Source: Nocardia aurantia (GTDB taxonomy: Bacteria; Actinomycetota; Actinomycetes; Mycobacteriales; Mycobacteriaceae). Taken from it: a stretch of DNA of 64,000 nucleotides. The stretch is taken from NCBI RefSeq assembly GCF_009604425.1, contig NZ_WEGI01000005.1:1-64000 (forward strand), written 5' to 3'. The notes under the pieces are model-generated. The model was not told where the DNA came from, ran no database searches, and was given only the letters and a program-made list of their open reading frames with translations. Position 1 is the first letter of the stretch, and each line of letters opens with the position of its first letter. Positions 16,906-26,302 of the stretch are shown in pieces. The position numbers and the translations under genes are program-made.

Positions 16906-18263
16906 GAGGCGCGTACTCCTTCGCTGGTCCGGTGGGGATGGCGCAGGCCCAGGTGTTCGCGCAGGGTCGTGCCGGTGTATTCGGTGCGGAAACTGCCGCG
17001 GTCCTGGAGTTCCGGGACGACCTTCGCGACGAAGTCGTCGAGGCCGGCCGGGGTCAGGTGCGGGACGAGCACGAAGCCGTCGCAGGCGTCGTGCTGCACG
17101 TAGCGATCGATCTCCGCGGCCACCTCGGCGGGGGTGCCGACGAACTGCTGCCGGGTGGTGACCGCGATGATCAGCTCGCGGATGCTGAGCCCCTCGGCCT
17201 CGGCCCGGGACCGCCACGCCTCGGCGACCGCGCGCGGATCCTTGGCGTGCCGGACCCGGCCGCGGGTGATGTTCACGTCGTCGGCCGGCTCCACGTCGGG
17301 CAGTGGTCCGTCCGGGTCGTAACCGGAAAGGTCACGGCCCCAGACCTGTTCGAGGAAGGCGAGCGCGGTCTGCGGGCCGACCTGCTGCAACCGGATGTGC
17401 CGGGCCCGCTCCTGCGCGTCGGCGTGGGTGTCGCCGAGGACGAAGGTGGCGGCGGGCAGGATCAGCAGATCCTCCCGGGAGCGGCCGTATTTCGCGAGCC
17501 GCCCCTTGACATCGCGATAGAACGACTGCCCGTCCTCGAGCTCACCGTGCATGCTGAAGATCGCATCGGCCTTGGCGGCGGCGAACTCCCGGCCCTCGGC
17601 CGAATCGCCGGCCTGCAACAGCACCGGATGGCCCTGCGGGCTCGGCGGCAGCACGAACGGTCCCTCGATGTCGAACTGCTCGCTGTGGAATCGCACGGCC
17701 GGGACGGGGGCAGTGAAGATTCCCCGATCGCGATCCACGATCGGCGGCCCGGGCCGACTGTCCCACAGCGCGCGGGTGGCGTCGACCACCTCGGCGGCCC
17801 GGGTGTATCGCTTCGCGTGCTCCAGATAGCCGCCGCGGCGGAAGTTCTCGCCGGTGAAGGCATCGGAGGAGGTGACCGCGTTCCAGGCGGCCCGGCCGCC
17901 GGAGAGGTGGTCCAGCGTGCCGAATTGCCGTGCCAGCTCGAAGGGTTCGTTGTAGGTGGTGTTGATCGTCCCGGCCAGCCCGAGGTGGGTGGTCACCCCG
18001 GCCAGCGCGTTCAGGACCGTGAGCGTGTCGGGCCGGCCCACCACGTCCAGATCGTGGATCCGGCCGCGGTGCTCGCGTAATCGCAGCCCTTCCGCGAGGA
18101 AGAAGAAGTCGAACAGGCCCCGTTCGGCCGTGCGGGCCAGGTGCACGAAGGAGTCGAAGTCGATCTGACTGCCCGAGTCCGGATCCCGCCACACCGTGGT
18201 GTTGTTGACGCCCGGGAAGTGTGCCGCGAGATGAACCTGTTTGCGTACCTGCGTATCCGGCAT
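16902..18263 (-). CDS. NtaA/SnaA/DszA-type FMN monooxygenase
   Basis: A 453-residue luciferase-like monooxygenase of the nitrilotriacetate monooxygenase component A / DszA / DmoA group. The N-terminal 'HFPGVNNTTVWRDP' and 'RAAWNAVTSSDAFTGENF' are diagnostic of that group and the length matches (about 440-455). Known relatives oxidise nitrilotriacetate, dibenzothiophene sulfone and dimethyl sulfide using FMNH2 supplied by a flavin reductase. ATG 18263 is eight bases after the previous gene's stop and the next gene overlaps by four bases. Two flavin reductase genes at 34.4-35.4 kb could supply FMNH2. Sulfur scavenging is the favoured role. Confidence 0.88.
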   Translation of the reverse strand: MPDTQVRKQVHLAAHFPGVNNTTVWRDPDSGSQIDFDSFVHLARTAERGLFDFFFLAEGLRLREHRGRIHDLDVVGRPDTLTVLNALAGVTTHLGLAGTINTTYNEPFELARQFGTLDHLSGGRAAWNAVTSSDAFTGENFRRGGYLEHAKRYTRAAEVVDATRALWDSRPGPPIVDRDRGIFTAPVPAVRFHSEQFDIEGPFVLPPSPQGHPVLLQAGDSAEGREFAAAKADAIFSMHGELEDGQSFYRDVKGRLAKYGRSREDLLILPAATFVLGDTHADAQERARHIRLQQVGPQTALAFLEQVWGRDLSGYDPDGPLPDVEPADDVNITRGRVRHAKDPRAVAEAWRSRAEAEGLSIRELIIAVTTRQQFVGTPAEVAAEIDRYVQHDACDGFVLVPHLTPAGLDDFVAKVVPELQDRGSFRTEYTGTTLREHLGLRHPHRTSEGVRAS

Positions 18264-18271
18264 CTCTCTCC

Positions 18272-19351
18272 TCAGGCGGTCGGGGCGTAGCGGTTCGCGG
18301 GACGCGGCAGACCGAGCCGATCCCGCAGGCGGGGAGCCAGTTTCGGCAGCGCGGCGGCGAACGCGGCCACCGCCAGCGGCCGCAGCACCACCCCGTCGCC
18401 CGCACCGGTGGCGTTGATCCGGCCCAGCAGTTCGCGCAGCGTGTCCGCGGTTCCGATGTGCCGCAACGTGACCGGGTCCGGGGTCGGCGTCCACACCTCG
18501 AGTTGGGCGACGTCCACGACGGCGTTGTCCTCGGTGGCGGCGAGGTGCACATCGAGGTCGACGAGGACCGACACCAGATCGGGGTCGCGGCCGGCGGCGG
18601 CGACCGCGGCCCGCAGTTCGGCGCGGGCCTGCGCGGCGGACGCGAGATCGGCCGCGGCGACCCGGATCACGTCGGCGCGCCGGACGGCCAGCGCGGTGCT
18701 GTGCGGATCGGCCGCCCGGATCACCACGATCGGCTGCCCCTGCGGGGGCCGCGGCGTGATCGAGGGGCCCTTCACCGAGAAGTGCGCACCGGCGTAGTCG
18801 ATGTAGTGCAGCTTGTCCCGGTCGACGAACCGGCCCGTGTCGGCATCCCGGATCTCGGCGTCGTCCTCCCAGCTGTCCCACAACCGGGTCACCACCTCGA
18901 CGGCCTCGTCGGCCTCGGCCCACAGCGAGACCTCGTCCTGTTCGGCCTTGCGCCCGAACAGCGCCGACTGCCCGCGCGACACCGTGACCTCCCAGCCGGC
19001 CCGGCCGAGGGTCGCGAAATCGAGGCTCGCGACCGCCTTCGACACATGGAACGGTTCGGTGTGGGTGACCGGGACCTGCGGGATCAACCCGACCCGGTAC
19101 GTCGCGGCCGCGACCCGCGCGGCGACGCCGACCGCCTCCAGCCGGCCGGCCGCGCCCGCCGGCTGCAGGGCGAACGAGTCGGGCAGGAACACGATGTCGA
19201 GTCCGTGCCGGTCCGCGGCGGTGATCGCGTCCAGCCAGTAGCCGGCGGTGAACAGCTCCTCGGCCCGGGAGTCCGGGCGCCGCCAGGACGCCGGATGCGC
19301 TCCGGTACCGGAAAGTTCCACTCCCAGTAGCAGATTCCTGCGTGCGGTCAT
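18272..19351 (-). CDS. Luciferase-like FMN monooxygenase
   Basis: A 359-residue luciferase-like oxidoreductase. Features include 'HGLDIVFLPDSFAL' (strand-helix near the flavin), 'VTHTEPFHVSKAVASLDFATLGRAGWE' region with the usual 'x-S-L-D-x-L-S/G-x-G-R' pattern in which G-R-A-G-W marks the NtaA-like branch, and a C-terminal segment bearing 'LRHIGTADTLRELLGRI', where the family normally checks an F/Y-V-G-T motif. It is shorter than its DszA-type neighbour and belongs to a different branch, so the two probably act on different compounds or successive steps. Start ATG 19351 overlaps the ATPase stop by four bases. Confidence 0.83.
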   Translation of the reverse strand: MTARRNLLLGVELSGTGAHPASWRRPDSRAEELFTAGYWLDAITAADRHGLDIVFLPDSFALQPAGAAGRLEAVGVAARVAAATYRVGLIPQVPVTHTEPFHVSKAVASLDFATLGRAGWEVTVSRGQSALFGRKAEQDEVSLWAEADEAVEVVTRLWDSWEDDAEIRDADTGRFVDRDKLHYIDYAGAHFSVKGPSITPRPPQGQPIVVIRAADPHSTALAVRRADVIRVAAADLASAAQARAELRAAVAAAGRDPDLVSVLVDLDVHLAATEDNAVVDVAQLEVWTPTPDPVTLRHIGTADTLRELLGRINATGAGDGVVLRPLAVAAFAAALPKLAPRLRDRLGLPRPANRYAPTA

Positions 19352-21216
19352 CGAAGAATCCTTTCGACGGGAGCGCGCCGCCCGCCCGCGATTCCCGCCG
19401 AACCCGGGACGGCCGACAGCAGCTCTCGGGTGTACTCGTGCGTGGGCGCGCTGAAAATGTCTGCGGTACTTGCCGTTTCGACGATGCGGCCGTCGCGCAT
19501 CACCGCCACCCGATCCGCGATGCGGCGGACCACGGCCAGATCGTGGGTGATGAACAGATAGCTCGAATGCAGTTCGGCCTGCAGATTCTCCAGTAGGGTG
19601 AGGATCTGCGCCTGCACCGAGACGTCGAGGGCGGAGACCGGCTCGTCGAGGACCACCAGGTCCGGGCGCAGGGCCAGGGCGCGGGCGATGGCGACCCGCT
19701 GGCGCTGGCCGCCGGACAGTTCGGCCGGGCGCCGGGCCACGTATGCGGCGGGCAGTTCGACCTGGTCGAGCAACTCCTCGGCCCGGCGCCGCCGGTCCCG
19801 GCGTTCGACGAGGCCGAAGGCGCGCAGCGGTTCCGTCACGATCGCCTCGATCGTGAGTTTCGGATTCAGTGCGGCATAAGGGTTCTGGTACACGACCTGG
19901 ATGCGGCGGCGCAGTTCGCGCAGCCGGCCGCCGCGCACCGCGGCGAGATTTACGCCGTCGAAGCTGATGTTGCCCGCGTCGGCCTGCTCCAGCCGGGCCA
20001 GGATGCGCGCGGTGGTGGTCTTCCCGGAACCGGATTCGCCCACCACGGCCAGGGTTTCGCCGCGGTCGACGTGCAGCGCGACATCGTCCACGGCGGTGAG
20101 GGTCTCGCGGTGACCGATGTGGAACGTCCGGCGCAGCCCGGTCGCCACCAGCAGCGGGGCGGCCGCGGCCGGGCGCGACGGCCGGGTCGCGGTGTCCAGG
20201 CTCGGCGCGGCGGCCAGCAGCCGCTTCGTGTACTCGTGCCGTGGATCGCCGAGAATCGCTGCGGTGGAGCCGGTTTCGACGATCTCGCCGCCGCGCATCA
20301 CCACGATGCGATCGGCGCGGTCCGCCGCCACCCCCAGGTCGTGGGTGATCAGCAGGACGGCGGTGCCGGATTCGGCGGTGCGGGCCGCGAGGTGGTCCAG
20401 GATCCGCTTCTGCACGGTGACGTCCAGCGCGCTGGTCGGCTCGTCCGCGATCACCAGCTGCGGGCCGCAGGCCAGCGCGATCCCGATCAGCACCCGCTGC
20501 CGTTGGCCGCCGGAGAGGTCCTGCGGATACTGCCGGGCCCGCACCTCCGGCCGGTCCAGCCCGGCGGCGGTGAGGATCTCCACCGCCGCCACCCAGGCGT
20601 CGCGGCGGGTGGCCCGGCCGTGGACGCGCAGCGTCTCGGCCACCTGATCGCCGATGCGGAGCACCGGATTCAGCGAGGTGCCCGGATCCTGTGGGACCAG
20701 CCCGATCCGGGCGCCGCGGATCTGCCGCAGCACCCGCGGCCCGGCGTCCTCGATCCGTTCGCCGTCGAAGTGGATGTGGCCGCCGGTGATGGCGCCGGCG
20801 CCGAGCCGGATCACCGCATGGGCGAGAGTGGTCTTCCCGGAACCGGATTCGCCGACCAGCGCGACCGTCTCACCGCGCGCGACCGTCAGCGAGGCGCCGG
20901 CGACGGCCGTGACCGCCCCCGGATATTCGACGCGCAGATCCTCGACGCGCAACAACGGTTGCGCCGGTGCGGTTGTCGGACTCGCCGGACCCGACGAGGT
21001 TTCGGGGCCGGTCACCATCACGGGGCCGGACGCGGTTGCGGAGCCGGTCACCGTCACGGGGCCGGACGCGGTCGTGGGGCCGGACGCGGTCACTGCGCCG
21101 GACGCGGTTACGGGGCCGGACGCGGTCGCGGGGCCGGACGCGGTCACTGCGCCGGACGCGGTTACGGGGCCGGTCACGGTCGCGGGCCGCCGCCCGGGCG
21201 GGTGTGCGGTGGTCAT
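19348..21216 (-). CDS. Double-domain ABC ATPase, DppD-DppF type, repeat-rich N-terminus
   Basis: A 622-residue ATPase containing two complete nucleotide-binding domains of the oligopeptide/dipeptide family. Each has Walker A (GESGSGKTT), signature (LSGGQRQR) and Walker B (VIADEPTSALD, VVLDEPVSALD). It energises the two permeases upstream. The first ~75 residues are a low-complexity Thr/Ser/Gly/Pro/Val/Ala tract built from a hexapeptide (TASGPV-like) encoded by 18-base repeats. The ATG at 21216 overlaps the permease stop by four bases and precedes the repeats; starting after them is possible but no start codon with a ribosome site is obvious there. Substrate is inferred to be organosulfur from operon context. 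Confidence 0.88.
   Translation of the reverse strand: MTTAHPPGRRPATVTGPVTASGAVTASGPATASGPVTASGAVTASGPTTASGPVTVTGSATASGPVMVTGPETSSGPASPTTAPAQPLLRVEDLRVEYPGAVTAVAGASLTVARGETVALVGESGSGKTTLAHAVIRLGAGAITGGHIHFDGERIEDAGPRVLRQIRGARIGLVPQDPGTSLNPVLRIGDQVAETLRVHGRATRRDAWVAAVEILTAAGLDRPEVRARQYPQDLSGGQRQRVLIGIALACGPQLVIADEPTSALDVTVQKRILDHLAARTAESGTAVLLITHDLGVAADRADRIVVMRGGEIVETGSTAAILGDPRHEYTKRLLAAAPSLDTATRPSRPAAAAPLLVATGLRRTFHIGHRETLTAVDDVALHVDRGETLAVVGESGSGKTTTARILARLEQADAGNISFDGVNLAAVRGGRLRELRRRIQVVYQNPYAALNPKLTIEAIVTEPLRAFGLVERRDRRRRAEELLDQVELPAAYVARRPAELSGGQRQRVAIARALALRPDLVVLDEPVSALDVSVQAQILTLLENLQAELHSSYLFITHDLAVVRRIADRVAVMRDGRIVETASTADIFSAPTHEYTRELLSAVPGSAGIAGGRRAPVERILR
21003..21183. repeat. 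In-frame 18-base tandem repeats
   Basis: About ten units related to GGGGCCGGACGCGGTCAC run head to tail inside the N-terminal coding region of the ABC ATPase. A higher-order duplication is visible: the pair ending in GCGGTCAC then TGCGCCGGACGCGGTTAC recurs at about 21083 and 21139. All changes keep the reading frame, so the tract encodes a flexible repetitive tail. Confidence 0.8.
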
Positions 21217-22610
21217 CGGGCACCGTCCCGGCCCAGGGCGCGGCCGATGCGCTGCGCCGCGAGTACCACCGCGATGATCACCAGGCCCGGCAGCGTGGTC
21301 ATCCACCAGGCGGTGGCGAGGAAGTTGCGGCCGTCGGCGATCAGCGAACCCCATTCCGGCGTGGGCGGTTTCGCGCCGTAGCCGAGGAAGCTCAGCGACG
21401 AGACCGCCAGCACCGCGACGCCGAAATCGACCGCGGCCAGCGCCACCACCGGCCCGTAGGAGTTGCGCAGCACGTGCCGCACGAGCACCACCGGCCACCG
21501 CACCCCGGCGGCGAACGCCGCCTCCACATACGGCGTGCGGCGCACCCGTAACACCTCCGAACGCATCAATCGCGCGAACTGCGCCATCATCACCAATCCC
21601 ACTGCCAGCGCGACATTCCGGCTGCCGACACCGAGCACGGTCACCAGCACCAGCGCGCTGAGCAACTCCGGAATGGCCAGCAGCACATCGACGATCCGCA
21701 TGATCACGGTGTCCGCGAGCCCGCCGAGACCGCCGGACACGAGCCCGATCAGGCTGCCCCCGACCAGCCCGATGCCGACCGCGATCACGGTGGCGGTCAC
21801 CGAGATTCCGGCCGCGTGCACCACCCGGGTGTAAAGATCACGGCCGAGGTTGTCGGTGCCGAACCAGTGCTCGGCGCTCGGCCCCCGCAACTTCTGCGCC
21901 GGCACGCCGGTGAGCGGATCCCGCCCGGCGAACCAGTCCGGCACCACCGCCCAGCCCAGCACCACGATCAGTACCAGCACGGACACCGCGACCGCCGCGT
22001 GTGCGCGCAGACCCCGCCCCACCGGTACCACAACGTGCCGCCACATCCGTTCGGCGAGAACACTATTCCCGCGATCCACCCCACCCGGCAGCAGCCCCGC
22101 CGCGGGCCGGCCCTGATCCGCGGGCCTCGACGCGAATTGCGCGGCTTCCGCGGGCTCACTCTCGCGCCGACCGTCCGCCACGGCCACCGGCCCAGGTTGA
22201 CCGGTACCCGCCGGCTTACTGCTCGGCCGACCGTCCTCCGCAGCCACCCGCCCGGCTTGCCCGGAACCCACCGACTCACTGCTCGACCGACCGTCCGCCC
22301 CGGCCACCGGCCCTTGCGGCGCCGAGACCGCCGACTCACTGTCCCGCCGACCATCCGCCACAGCTTGCTCCGAGACCGCCGGCTCACGGCTCGGCCGACC
22401 GTTCTCCACCCGCCCTTGCGGCGCGGAGCCCTCGGGCGGGCCATCCGCCGAACCCTGCGCGGGTGGCACGTATCCCGCAGCCCTGCTTCCCGCCCGCCCG
22501 TCCGCCGCAGGCACGGACAGCGCCGCCTCGGCGGGCCCGGTCTCCGGCCGCCCGTCCGCCGCGGGGCCGGACCCGGACTGCGCGGTGTGTGCCGTCAGGA
22601 ACTCCGTCAT
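21213..22610 (-). CDS. ABC permease, DppC type, with long repetitive N-terminal extension
   Basis: A 465-residue membrane permease; usual DppC-like proteins have about 280-300 residues. The first ~185 residues are a hydrophilic Ala/Gly/Pro/Ser/Glu-rich region with a recurring 'ADGRxxSEPA' theme, then the permease begins with the first span near residues 203-222. 'GTDNLGRDLYTRVV' and the coupling loop 'EAAFAAGVRWPVVLVRHVL' are typical of the second permease of dipeptide importers. ATG 22610 is preferred because GGAG lies six bases upstream; an in-frame GTG at 22631 lacks a ribosome site. It pairs with the DppB-type permease encoded just upstream in the operon. Confidence 0.86.
   Translation of the reverse strand: MTEFLTAHTAQSGSGPAADGRPETGPAEAALSVPAADGRAGSRAAGYVPPAQGSADGPPEGSAPQGRVENGRPSREPAVSEQAVADGRRDSESAVSAPQGPVAGADGRSSSESVGSGQAGRVAAEDGRPSSKPAGTGQPGPVAVADGRRESEPAEAAQFASRPADQGRPAAGLLPGGVDRGNSVLAERMWRHVVVPVGRGLRAHAAVAVSVLVLIVVLGWAVVPDWFAGRDPLTGVPAQKLRGPSAEHWFGTDNLGRDLYTRVVHAAGISVTATVIAVGIGLVGGSLIGLVSGGLGGLADTVIMRIVDVLLAIPELLSALVLVTVLGVGSRNVALAVGLVMMAQFARLMRSEVLRVRRTPYVEAAFAAGVRWPVVLVRHVLRNSYGPVVALAAVDFGVAVLAVSSLSFLGYGAKPPTPEWGSLIADGRNFLATAWWMTTLPGLVIIAVVLAAQRIGRALGRDGAR
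22135..22560. repeat. Degenerate ~60-base repeats in permease gene
   Basis: The region repeats a pattern on the plus strand centred on CCGACTCACTGCTCGACCG followed by accgtccgcc, spaced roughly 60-66 bases apart, at least five times. Translated, it gives the recurring 'DGRxSSEPA...GPVA' segments of the permease extension. The copies are more diverged than those in the ATPase gene. Confidence 0.65.
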
Positions 22611-22637
22611 GACCGACTCCGCCCGCGCCACAAGAGG

Positions 22638-23594
22638 TTACGCATGAACCGTCCCTTTCCGCCGGAAGTGCTGCGCCACACGGGGATCCAGCACCGGATA
22701 GATCAGGTCGACGACCAGGTTGACCACCACGAAGACCGTCGCGGTGAACACGACGATGCCCTGCACCACCGGGATGTCCTCGTTCAGCACCGCGGTCTGA
22801 GTGAGCCGGCCGAGGCCCGCCCGGGAGAACACGGTCTCGACCACCACCGATCCGGCCAGCACGGTGCCGACCCAGACGCCGGCCACGGTGAGCGCGGGTG
22901 CCAGCGCGGGTCGCAGCACGTGCCGGATCTGTACCCACCAGCGCGAGGCGCCCTTGGCGAAGGCCACCTCCACGAACGGCTGCCGCCAGGTCTGCGCCAG
23001 GCTGGTGTACAGCACCTGCGCGATCACCGCGCCGACCGGGACGGCGAGGGTGACCGCGGGCAGGATCGTGCCCTGCACGCCGGTGCCTCCGAACGCGGGC
23101 ACCAGCCGCAGCCGGAACGAGAACACCTGCAGCAGCAGCAATCCCACCCAGAACGTCGGGGCCGACGCGCCGATCGGCGGCAGCGCGGTCAGAAATCCAC
23201 GCAGCCACCGTCTTTCGGTGTACGCGGCGGTCAGCGCCAGCGCGGTGCCGAAGACCAGCGCCAGCGCCAGCGCGGTGGTCGCCAGCACCAGGGTGGTGGG
23301 CACCGCGTCGCCGATCGCGTCGAGCACGTGCTGCCCGTTGGTCAGCGAGCGGCCGAGGTCACCGTGCAGCGCGCGATCGAGCGCGGTGAGGTACTGCTGC
23401 CAGATCGGCTTGTCCAGCCCGTATCGGGCCCGCAGTTCGGCGACCGCCGCGGCGTCCAGCGGGACGCCCGGATTCGAGGCGGCCAGGGTGACCGGATCGC
23501 CGGGCAACAGGTACAGCACGATGAACGAGCCGGTGAACGCGGCCCACAGGACCGCGACGGCCTGGATCACCCGCAATGCCACGTACCGGCCCAT
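22638..23594 (-). CDS. ABC permease, DppB type
   Basis: A 318-residue inner-membrane permease of the dipeptide/oligopeptide/nickel family, first of the two channel subunits. It begins 'MGRYVALRVIQAVAVLWAA' (first span), continues with 'LLPGDPVTLA' and 'LRARYGLDKPIWQQYL', which are strongly conserved in DppB proteins, and has the EAA-type loop 'EVAFAKGASRWWVQIRHVL'. The length is normal. The gene begins eight bases after the stop of the binding-protein gene and is followed by the DppC-type permease. Together with the lipoprotein and the double ATPase it makes a complete importer. Confidence 0.9.
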   Translation of the reverse strand: MGRYVALRVIQAVAVLWAAFTGSFIVLYLLPGDPVTLAASNPGVPLDAAAVAELRARYGLDKPIWQQYLTALDRALHGDLGRSLTNGQHVLDAIGDAVPTTLVLATTALALALVFGTALALTAAYTERRWLRGFLTALPPIGASAPTFWVGLLLLQVFSFRLRLVPAFGGTGVQGTILPAVTLAVPVGAVIAQVLYTSLAQTWRQPFVEVAFAKGASRWWVQIRHVLRPALAPALTVAGVWVGTVLAGSVVVETVFSRAGLGRLTQTAVLNEDIPVVQGIVVFTATVFVVVNLVVDLIYPVLDPRVAQHFRRKGTVHA

Positions 23595-23601
23595 CGGTGC
23601 C

Positions 23602-25206
23602 TCACTTCCCGCGTAGCCAGGCGTCGTGGAACTGCAACCGGCCGGAGGCCTCGAACTTCAGATCCGCCACGGTCTGCGCGGTACCGATGGCCTGGGACAG
23701 TTCGATCGTCGGAATCCACAGGCCCTGGTCGAGGACCGACTTCTGCGCGTCGCCGATCAGCTTCGCCCGCGCGGCGGTGTCGGTGCTGCCGAGTTCGCCG
23801 ATCAGCGCCTGATCCAGCGCCGGGATCGGACCGCGCGCGTTGTAGTTCTGCTGATCGATCCCGAAGGTGGTGCGCAGGATGTCGCCGTCGGCGCGGGTGA
23901 GGTTGAAGTAGACCGCGTCGAAATCCTTGCTGAGCTGTCGCGCGGCCACCACGTTGGACGCCTGCTTGTCCAGTCGCAGGTCGATGCCGACCTTGCGCAC
24001 CTGCTGCTGGATCAATTCCAGGATGGCCTGATTACCGTCGAAGACCGGCGCGAACAACACCCCGAACGACAGCCGCTGCCCCTCCTTCACCCGAATACCG
24101 TCCGGCCCGGGGACCCAGCCGGCGGCGTCGAGCGTCTTCCGGGCGGCGTCGGGGTCGTAGCCGAGTTGGGCCGACAGGTCCGAGTAGGCGGGCGTCCTGC
24201 TCGCCAGGGTGCTGGTGGCCACCTTGAACTGCGGGCCGAGCACGGTGTCGATCAGTTCCTTGCGATCGATCGCGGTGCGCAACGCGGTCCGGACCGCCGG
24301 ATCCCGGAGCGCGCCCCGGCTGATGTTCGGCCCGATGCCGAACGGGATGCCCGGATTGGACACGGTCAGGACCTTGCCACCCGCGCTCTCGATCTGCGGC
24401 GCGTCCTGGGGCAGGGCGTCGCTGACCGCGTCCAGCTGTCCCGAGGTCACGCTGCCGGTGCGCACCCCCGATTCGGGGATCACGGTGAAGACGATCCGGT
24501 CCAGATACGCATCGCCGTGGTTGGCGAAAACCGGTGAGCCCCAGCGGTATCCGGTGCGTTTGGCCAACGTCGCCGAGGCGCCCTGCCGGTACTCGGCATA
24601 GCTGAACGGGCCGGACCCGATCACGCCCTGGCAGCGGTCCTCCGGCGACTTCGCGGTGGTGGCGTCGGAGACCAGGCCCAGCTGCGGCGTCGAGGCCGCC
24701 TGCAGGAACTGCGCGTCGGGCGCGCTGAAATCCACTCGCGCGGTGAGCGGGTCGACGACCGTGGTGCCGACGTAGCCCGCGACATAGCTGGCCGCCAGCG
24801 ACGCCTTCGCCGCGCCGATGGTGTGCACCAGCGCGTCCAGATTCTTGCGCACCGATTCGGCGGTCAACGGCGAGCCGTCGGAGAAGGTGATGCCGTCCTT
24901 AAGATGGAAGGTGAACGACTTCGCGTCCGGGCTGACCTGCCAGCTGTCGGCCAGCCACGGCTTGATCTCACCGGTCGCCGGATCCTGGTCGACCAGGGAA
25001 TCGACCACCTGCCGCGTCACGTAGACGGTCTGGTTGGTCTGCGCCTGGGCCGGATCCGCGCAGGTCGGGGCCTGCGACAGACCGTAGCGCAGGGTGCCGC
25101 CCGGCTGCGGCGGGCCGGCCTGATCGCCGCCGCCGGAGCCGGAGCCACAAGCGGCGAGGGTCGTGGCCGTCGCGACCGCGCCGAACAGGGCCAGGGGACG
25201 TTTCAT
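23602..25206 (-). CDS. Family 5 substrate-binding lipoprotein
   Basis: A 534-residue solute-binding protein of the DppA/OppA family, exported and lipid-anchored at Cys20 of 'TTLAACGSG'. Conserved features are 'TFHLKDGITFSDGSPLTAESV', the family signature near the N-terminal domain, and 'RTALRTAIDRKELIDTV'. It would hand substrate to the DppB/DppC-type permeases encoded next. The start overlaps the stop of the upstream monooxygenase gene by four bases. DppA-type proteins also bind glutathione, opines and other non-peptides, so a sulfur-containing ligand is feasible; no ligand-specific residue can be identified by eye. Confidence 0.9.
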   Translation of the reverse strand: MKRPLALFGAVATATTLAACGSGSGGGDQAGPPQPGGTLRYGLSQAPTCADPAQAQTNQTVYVTRQVVDSLVDQDPATGEIKPWLADSWQVSPDAKSFTFHLKDGITFSDGSPLTAESVRKNLDALVHTIGAAKASLAASYVAGYVGTTVVDPLTARVDFSAPDAQFLQAASTPQLGLVSDATTAKSPEDRCQGVIGSGPFSYAEYRQGASATLAKRTGYRWGSPVFANHGDAYLDRIVFTVIPESGVRTGSVTSGQLDAVSDALPQDAPQIESAGGKVLTVSNPGIPFGIGPNISRGALRDPAVRTALRTAIDRKELIDTVLGPQFKVATSTLASRTPAYSDLSAQLGYDPDAARKTLDAAGWVPGPDGIRVKEGQRLSFGVLFAPVFDGNQAILELIQQQVRKVGIDLRLDKQASNVVAARQLSKDFDAVYFNLTRADGDILRTTFGIDQQNYNARGPIPALDQALIGELGSTDTAARAKLIGDAQKSVLDQGLWIPTIELSQAIGTAQTVADLKFEASGRLQFHDAWLRGK

Positions 25207-26300
25207 CGAGTGGTTCCTTCGGTGGACGACGGCTGCGGATCAGCCGCCGGATGACGCTGCGCGCCGAGCGCGCGACTCGAAATGCTGTGCCGCAGTGCGG
25301 GAGCCACCTCGGACTGGAACAGTTCGAGGCTCTCGCGATGCTGCTTGTCGGTGAATCCGTCTCCGTCCGCGGACAGATGGATCACCTCGTGGCCGAACCG
25401 CGCGTGATAGCGCTGCACCTTCTCCAGCACCTGCTGTGGGCTGCCGATCAGTGCCGAGCTCCGCTCCACGTAGTCCTCGAGGGTCGGGAAGACCACGGGC
25501 AGACCGTGTTTGCGTCCGACCGCCTGCCGGGCCTCGAAGATCGGCCGATACGCGCGCAGGGCGTCCTGCGAATCGCGGGCCACGTGGAAACCGGCGGTGC
25601 CGGCGCCGATCAGGATGTCGGCCGGATCGTGTCCGTAGGCGGCCCAGCGCTCCCGATAGTGGTCGATCAGTTCCGCGTACGGCTCGATCGGATAGGTGAC
25701 GTTGGCGGAGAACAGCGGATCACCGTAGCGCGCGGCCAGATCCACCGATTCGCGGCTGGTGGCGCTGCCGTGCCAGATCCGCAGCCGCGGCTGCAACGGC
25801 CGGGGCAACGCTTTCGCGTCGATCAGCGACGGCCGGAACCGCCCCTGCCAGGTGACGCTGTCGCTCGCCCACAACTGCCGGAACAGTTCGTAGCCTTCGC
25901 GGTTGCGGTCCCATTGGTCCTCGGTGGTGACGTGGAACAGTTGTGCCTGCGCGGCGCCGTTACCCTTGCCGATGATCAGTTCCAGCCGGCCACCGGACAG
26001 ATTGTCCAGGGTCGAATAGTCCTCGAAGGCCCGCACCGGGTCCAGCAGGCTCAGGGTGGTGACGCCGGTGAACAGGGCGATCCGGGAGGTGACCGCCGCG
26101 ATGTGGCTGAGCACCACCGGCGGCGCCGACGAGATGAACGGATCCTCGTGCCGCTCACCGACGGCGAAGCCGTCGTAGCCGAGTTCCTCGGCGAGCCGGG
26201 CACTGTCGACCACCCGCCGCAGGCGTTGCGCGGCGGATTCGACGGCGCCGGTGACCGGGTCGGGGGTGTGCGTGATCAGGGTCAGCAACAGGAATTTCAC
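25203..26300 (-). CDS. Luciferase-like FMN monooxygenase (CE1758-like)
   Basis: A 365-residue luciferase-like monooxygenase starting at GTG 26300, two bases after the stop of the polar-amino-acid-type binding protein. 'YDGFAVGERHEDPFISSAPP' and 'RVVDSARLAEELG' are typical of the alkanal-monooxygenase-like group, and 'YSTLDNLSGGRLELIIGKGNG' contains the S-x-D-x-L-S-G-G-R flavin-binding segment. I recall this form as the CE1758-type family of unknown function, a tentative subfamily label. It sits between the two binding-protein genes of the 11-gene operon, so it is expressed with both importers. The substrate is unknown. Confidence 0.85.
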   Translation of the reverse strand: MKFLLLTLITHTPDPVTGAVESAAQRLRRVVDSARLAEELGYDGFAVGERHEDPFISSAPPVVLSHIAAVTSRIALFTGVTTLSLLDPVRAFEDYSTLDNLSGGRLELIIGKGNGAAQAQLFHVTTEDQWDRNREGYELFRQLWASDSVTWQGRFRPSLIDAKALPRPLQPRLRIWHGSATSRESVDLAARYGDPLFSANVTYPIEPYAELIDHYRERWAAYGHDPADILIGAGTAGFHVARDSQDALRAYRPIFEARQAVGRKHGLPVVFPTLEDYVERSSALIGSPQQVLEKVQRYHARFGHEVIHLSADGDGFTDKQHRESLELFQSEVAPALRHSISSRALGAQRHPAADPQPSSTEGTTR

Positions 26301-26302
26301 GA

